The notes under the pieces: generated by a model
The model's input: only the letters and a program-made list of their open reading frames with translations
Databases searched by the model: none
What the model was told of the DNA's origin: nothing
From: an uncultured Rhodopila sp.
GTDB taxonomy: Bacteria > Pseudomonadota > Alphaproteobacteria > Acetobacterales > Acetobacteraceae
Direction: 5' to 3'
NCBI GenBank assembly: GCA_903851415.1
Contig: CAINOE010000189.1
Location: 17,205 to 81,204 of the forward strand
DNA length: 64,000 nt
Made by a program: the position numbers and the translations under genes
Shown: piece after piece, positions 62,501-64,000 of the stretch
How positions within the stretch are numbered: the first letter of the stretch is position 1
Layout: every line of letters begins with the position of its first letter

Positions 62501-62949
62501 TGCAACGGCGGTTCTGGACCCGCCATGCTGATGCATTCCGGCTTCCATGCGTGCGCGTTGTGCTTCCGGAGGGCGACGTTTGGGTGCCAAAGCATCTTGG
62601 GAAGCGGCTCATTGGGGCGCTTGGCGGTCCCGGGCTACTTCGTCCGACCGGGCACGAGACAGGTTCATGCAAATGGGAGCGCGTGCGTCCTGCAAGGTTG
62701 AAGCAGCTTCTTGGCACCGATACCGGGGGGGATGACGGTGCGGCTGACCCTGACACTGAACAATTGACCGCCCTTGCCGAGGAGGCCGAAGTCCAGGCTG
62801 GCCTGGTGGAGGTATTTTTCCGCGACCCGTCGGGTATCGTTCTTCCGGAAGGTCTCTGGTATCCTGGAAAGGTCGCTTGGTCGATCGTTAAGGCAAACAC
62901 GACATCCGCGCTGCGAACCAAGCTTGGCGAGCGAACCGGCCCGGTGTAG
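59572..62949 (+). CDS. cas12b: Cas12b-family type V-B CRISPR effector nuclease
   Basis: RNA-guided DNA endonuclease acting with a crRNA and a tracrRNA. Seen: 1125 residues, the typical Cas12b length (Alicyclobacillus proteins are close to 1130). N-terminus MAVRSINLKL matches the MAVKSIKVKL-type start of known members, which decides ATG 59572 over GTG 59569. RuvC parts: I, VLSVDLGLRTFAACSVF with Asp588; II, LFEDLSRYRM followed by DRPRRENSQLMRWAHR with Glu849; III, NADLNAAQNLQRRFW with Asp970; all three catalytic acids are present. The bridge region (SWSLLGRASGEIRR, then KEDRLKTGADLIVRAAMG) and C-terminal VFFRDPSGI also follow Cas12b. No HNH domain and no CxxC zinc finger. No ribosome site of strength is visible. 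A tracrRNA and array follow directly. Catalysis appears intact; activity is inference. Confidence 0.93.
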   Translation: MAVRSINLKLIVPRAPTAAAVRQALWTTHSEVNSATSYYEQWLLLLRSRGYETQGDGPGERRVVSTEEVEAAALSAARNAQQINRVRSCDDTRTPGTDSDVLDALRSLYDLLAPEETGTGSAQAAKGFLSPLTDPKSEGFRAAAVKLDRPRPNWLALDDKDPALLDAAIAWYGSDASRSWRSDTGSPASWLRAARLDNPAWPRLFREKLDGLAKVSASGPEAVIARLRSLRLLPLFKPFFPDRMIGTPGGVTPWDRLAFRLAVSHILSWQAWVRRAAIQHGERQSRLQDYRSRAVTDLAAELLPQVRAFERERSEALGALGLGQASYVLLPRQLRSWPDVRASWLAAKDRSPDRLRAILADHQTKKRGRFGDPQVFLWLSEPAQHRLWLDDDVVTVVATLNAMQALVERSRETATMTLPDARLHPRAVQWSAEGDSNLRPYRLVRTEPDILVAEISLLQRTEDCDKLKDIRRSFRLAPNPQFGAPTIGKRGKKAQVTFTTGGDTFTAVLGSADLLFDRPHMRNRRTDQLDAGMIGPAWLKLALDLDEQRPEGWTEDHARFTRHFAAALGPLTKAEGSVAEGARVLSVDLGLRTFAACSVFTLKAACPARAIGKPAPLSFELQVNGRVMWAAHERSFPLELPDEEPSGDGQQWRVAARAEMRRVRQALTRSRGCARLASVPPETRQMALEALQVARSAEEPFPFEEDVYAVLDGLTAAPQPIWDRAVADALVRYRRGLGPVIRDWRRKGRERQPFNHLGKSMWAIEYLTDLRRTLMSWSLLGRASGEIRRLDRTGRGTFASQLLRHLDNIKEDRLKTGADLIVRAAMGFVRDSAGRWEQRFEPCNAILFEDLSRYRMRTDRPRRENSQLMRWAHRAIPAEVKMQGALYALEVVETAAAFSSRYHARTLTPGLRCKALTKADFDDKWLRDDLLEAGIELAACRAGDLVPHAGGEMFACLRSREGGLIRTNADLNAAQNLQRRFWTRHADAFRLPCVRVVLPEGDVWVPKHLGKRLIGALGGPGLLRPTGHETGSCKWERVRPARLKQLLGTDTGGDDGAADPDTEQLTALAEEAEVQAGLVEVFFRDPSGIVLPEGLWYPGKVAWSIVKANTTSALRTKLGERTGPV

Positions 62950-62959
62950 GAGGGTTTTG

Positions 62960-63075
62960 CCGGTCTATAGGGTCGGTATCTGCTGGTCGAAGTGCCTCGA
63001 CATCGGTCTGTAACCGTTGTCACCGATCGGAACGCTTCCCTTTGCTCATTGAACCGTAAATAGCCCCCTGCGCGA
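62960..63075 (+). ncRNA. Probable tracrRNA of the type V-B locus
   Basis: Starts 11 bases after the cas12b stop. Seen in order: a hairpin CCGGTC/GGTCGG (62960-62976, two G-T pairs); a GTCGA/TCGAC hairpin (62986-63001) whose loop holds GTGCC (62992-62996), complementary to the GGCAC end of the repeat; an ATCGGT/ACCGAT hairpin (63002-63027); then the anti-repeat, AACGC (63031-63035) pairing with GCGTT and TCCCTTTGC (63037-63045) pairing with GCAAAGGGA of the repeat. A possible third block, CCCCCTGC at 63064-63071, could pair with the GCA-TCGGGGG start. Order and strand agree with known Cas12b tracrRNAs, which have a 5' hairpin, an internal anti-repeat 2 and a 3' anti-repeat 1. Exact ends are not visible. 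Confidence 0.72.
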
Positions 63076-63247
63076 ACCTCAAGCGTGCGCCAAAGCCCGG
63101 GCATGTTCGCGCGCCCGCCAAAGCATTGATTTTTAAGGAGTCTGCGGTCGTGGGAATTGGGCATATGGCTCCTGTGACCGCCGACCGGCGCGGTTCGCGG
63201 GAATGGGTTCTTAACTCTCTGTAATCGCCCGAAGAATTGGCCGGGCA
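63070..63247 (+). other. CRISPR leader / intergenic region before the array
   Basis: This 178-base interval holds no gene. It contains a perfect 8-base inverted repeat, GCGCGAAC (63070-63077) and GTTCGCGC (63105-63112), with a 5-base T run 18 bases later (63130-63134), which could end the tracrRNA transcript. The remaining 110 bases up to the first repeat are the presumed leader, with the array promoter; no -10/-35 pair could be singled out. Confidence 0.4.
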
Positions 63248-64000
63248 GTTGCATCGGGGGAGGCAAAGGGACCTGCGTTGGCACGTGGTGTAGCCGCCGA
63301 GCTGCGGCAGCGCCTGCGCCGTTGCATCGGGGGAGGCAAAGGGACCTGCGTTGGCACCATTGCCAGTGCTGTTGCAGATCGTCTTGCAGGGGTTGCATCG
63401 GGGGAGGCAAAGGGACCTGCGTTGGCACTCGTTGCTCCGTTTGAGGCCGGGCCGAAGCCCGGGTTGCATCGGGGGAGGCAAAGGGACCTGCGTTGGCACA
63501 CGGAGGCGGCCAACTTCGTCCTGGGTTTTCAGGAGTTGCATCGGGGGAGGCAAAGGGACCTGCGTTGGCACTCATGTCACGCTCGCGACGCCAGAAACGC
63601 ACGGGCGTTGCATCGGGGGAGGCAAAGGGACCTGCGTTGGCACCCGCAGCACAACGCGCCTGCCGCGCCTGCCGCGCCGTTGCATCGGGGGAGGCAAAGG
63701 GACCTGCGTTGGCACCTCGTCCACGCCGGCGGCCGCCGGATTGTCCGGCGTTGCATCGGGGGAGGCAAAGGGACCTGCGTTGGCACGCCAGGGTGCGCAG
63801 CTTAGCGGGATCATCAAGCATGTTGCATCGGGGGAGGCAAAGGGACCTGCGTTGGCACGCCTGGCGGGTCAATGCGCCCTCGATCACCGTGGTTGCATCG
63901 GGGGAGGCAAAGGGACCTGCGTTGGCACGGCTCTCCGGCGCTGGAAGGCGTGCGGGCGTTTGGTTGCATCGGGGGAGGCAAAGGGACCTGCGTTGGCACA
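63248..64000 (+). CRISPR. CRISPR array, 11 repeats and 10 spacers (continues past the window)
   Basis: Identical 37-base repeats start GTTGCATCGGGGG and end CTGCGTTGGCAC. Starts: 63248, 63321, 63392, 63463, 63535, 63607, 63679, 63750, 63822, 63892, 63963. Spacers are 33-36 bases and all different. The last repeat ends at 63999, so the array is open-ended. The TGGCAC end resembles the GTGGCAC end of known type V-B repeats and gives the reading direction as plus, the same as cas12b, with the leader on the cas12b side. No repeat carries a mutation within the window, consistent with these being the leader-proximal, recently acquired part. Spacer targets could not be identified by reading. Confidence 0.97.

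Noticed and set aside
59572..62949. TnpB or IscB-type transposon nuclease instead of Cas12b
   Set aside because: The length (1125 residues), Cas12b-type N- and C-termini, absence of a zinc finger and the adjoining array with tracrRNA exclude a transposon-encoded ancestor.
63130..63134. T run after the tracrRNA as an intrinsic terminator
   Set aside because: The nearest inverted repeat ends 18 bases before the five Ts, too far for a standard terminator; kept only as a remark in the leader entry.
62274..63887. Long minus-strand open frame with repeated CQRRSLCLPRCN peptides
   Set aside because: The repeated peptide is the translation of the CRISPR repeats read backwards, and the upstream part lies opposite cas12b. 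No ribosome site; not a gene.

Overview
The window reads as one stretch of a high-GC alphaproteobacterial chromosome. Gene content and style (PmtA-type phosphatidylcholine synthesis, a p-cresol methylhydroxylase operon, a PEP-CTERM lipase, many GTCATGGCC-type palindromes at gene ends) suggest Rhodospirillales/Acetobacteraceae. That placement is inferred from family knowledge; no rRNA or marker set is present.

Layout. 0-3.5 kb: end of a membrane sensor, a class I-like cyclic nucleotide phosphodiesterase, a GNAT acetyltransferase, pyruvoyl arginine decarboxylase and a dual-specificity-type phosphatase. 3.5-8.1 kb: a small paralogue-pair gene and a p-cresol oxidation operon (cytochrome c, Tat protein, PchF flavoprotein, aldehyde dehydrogenase), with a perfect FNR/FixK-type site upstream. 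9-14.5 kb: phosphate block with polyphosphate kinase, an MFS carrier and a PstS-like protein around a Pho-box-like sequence. 14.6-16.8 kb: a periplasmic-binding-protein/pentameric ligand-gated channel fusion. 17-26.6 kb: two divergent operons with two P1B-like ATPases that lack the CPC motif, HMA2-like and DUF5132-like proteins, EcsC, small proteins and an LCIB/C-like carbonic anhydrase homologue; this resembles ferrosome (fez) loci. 26.8-31 kb: PP2A-like phosphatase, uvrA and a MITE-like element. 31-39.7 kb: methyltransferase, small envelope proteins, SLC13 permease, DUF421 protein, MFS carrier, queE-queD. 40-45.5 kb: tRNA-Pro, ppsR, intradiol dioxygenase plus cyclase-family hydrolase, MBOAT acyltransferase plus SGNH-like partner. 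45.6-50 kb: phospholipid genes (psd, pmtA) with a membrane-anchored class III aminotransferase and a DUF962-like membrane protein. 50-59.2 kb: a decayed vapBC-like module, Baeyer-Villiger-type monooxygenase, acyltransferase 3, ABC exporter, DegP-like protease, GDSL lipase.

The right end, just after a tRNA-Thr gene, carries a compact CRISPR-Cas system: one 1125-residue Cas12b-family effector (type V-B), a probable tracrRNA of about 100 nt immediately downstream whose sequence complements the 3' half of the repeat in three blocks, a leader, and an array with 11 identical 37-bp repeats and 10 spacers that runs off the window. No cas1, cas2 or cas4 is visible in the window, so either the adaptation genes lie beyond the array or the locus depends on adaptation genes elsewhere.

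The main candidates for further attention are the V-B locus with its tracrRNA, the PBP-channel fusion, the ferrosome-like cluster with the LCIB-like protein, and the 179-bp MITE-like element.
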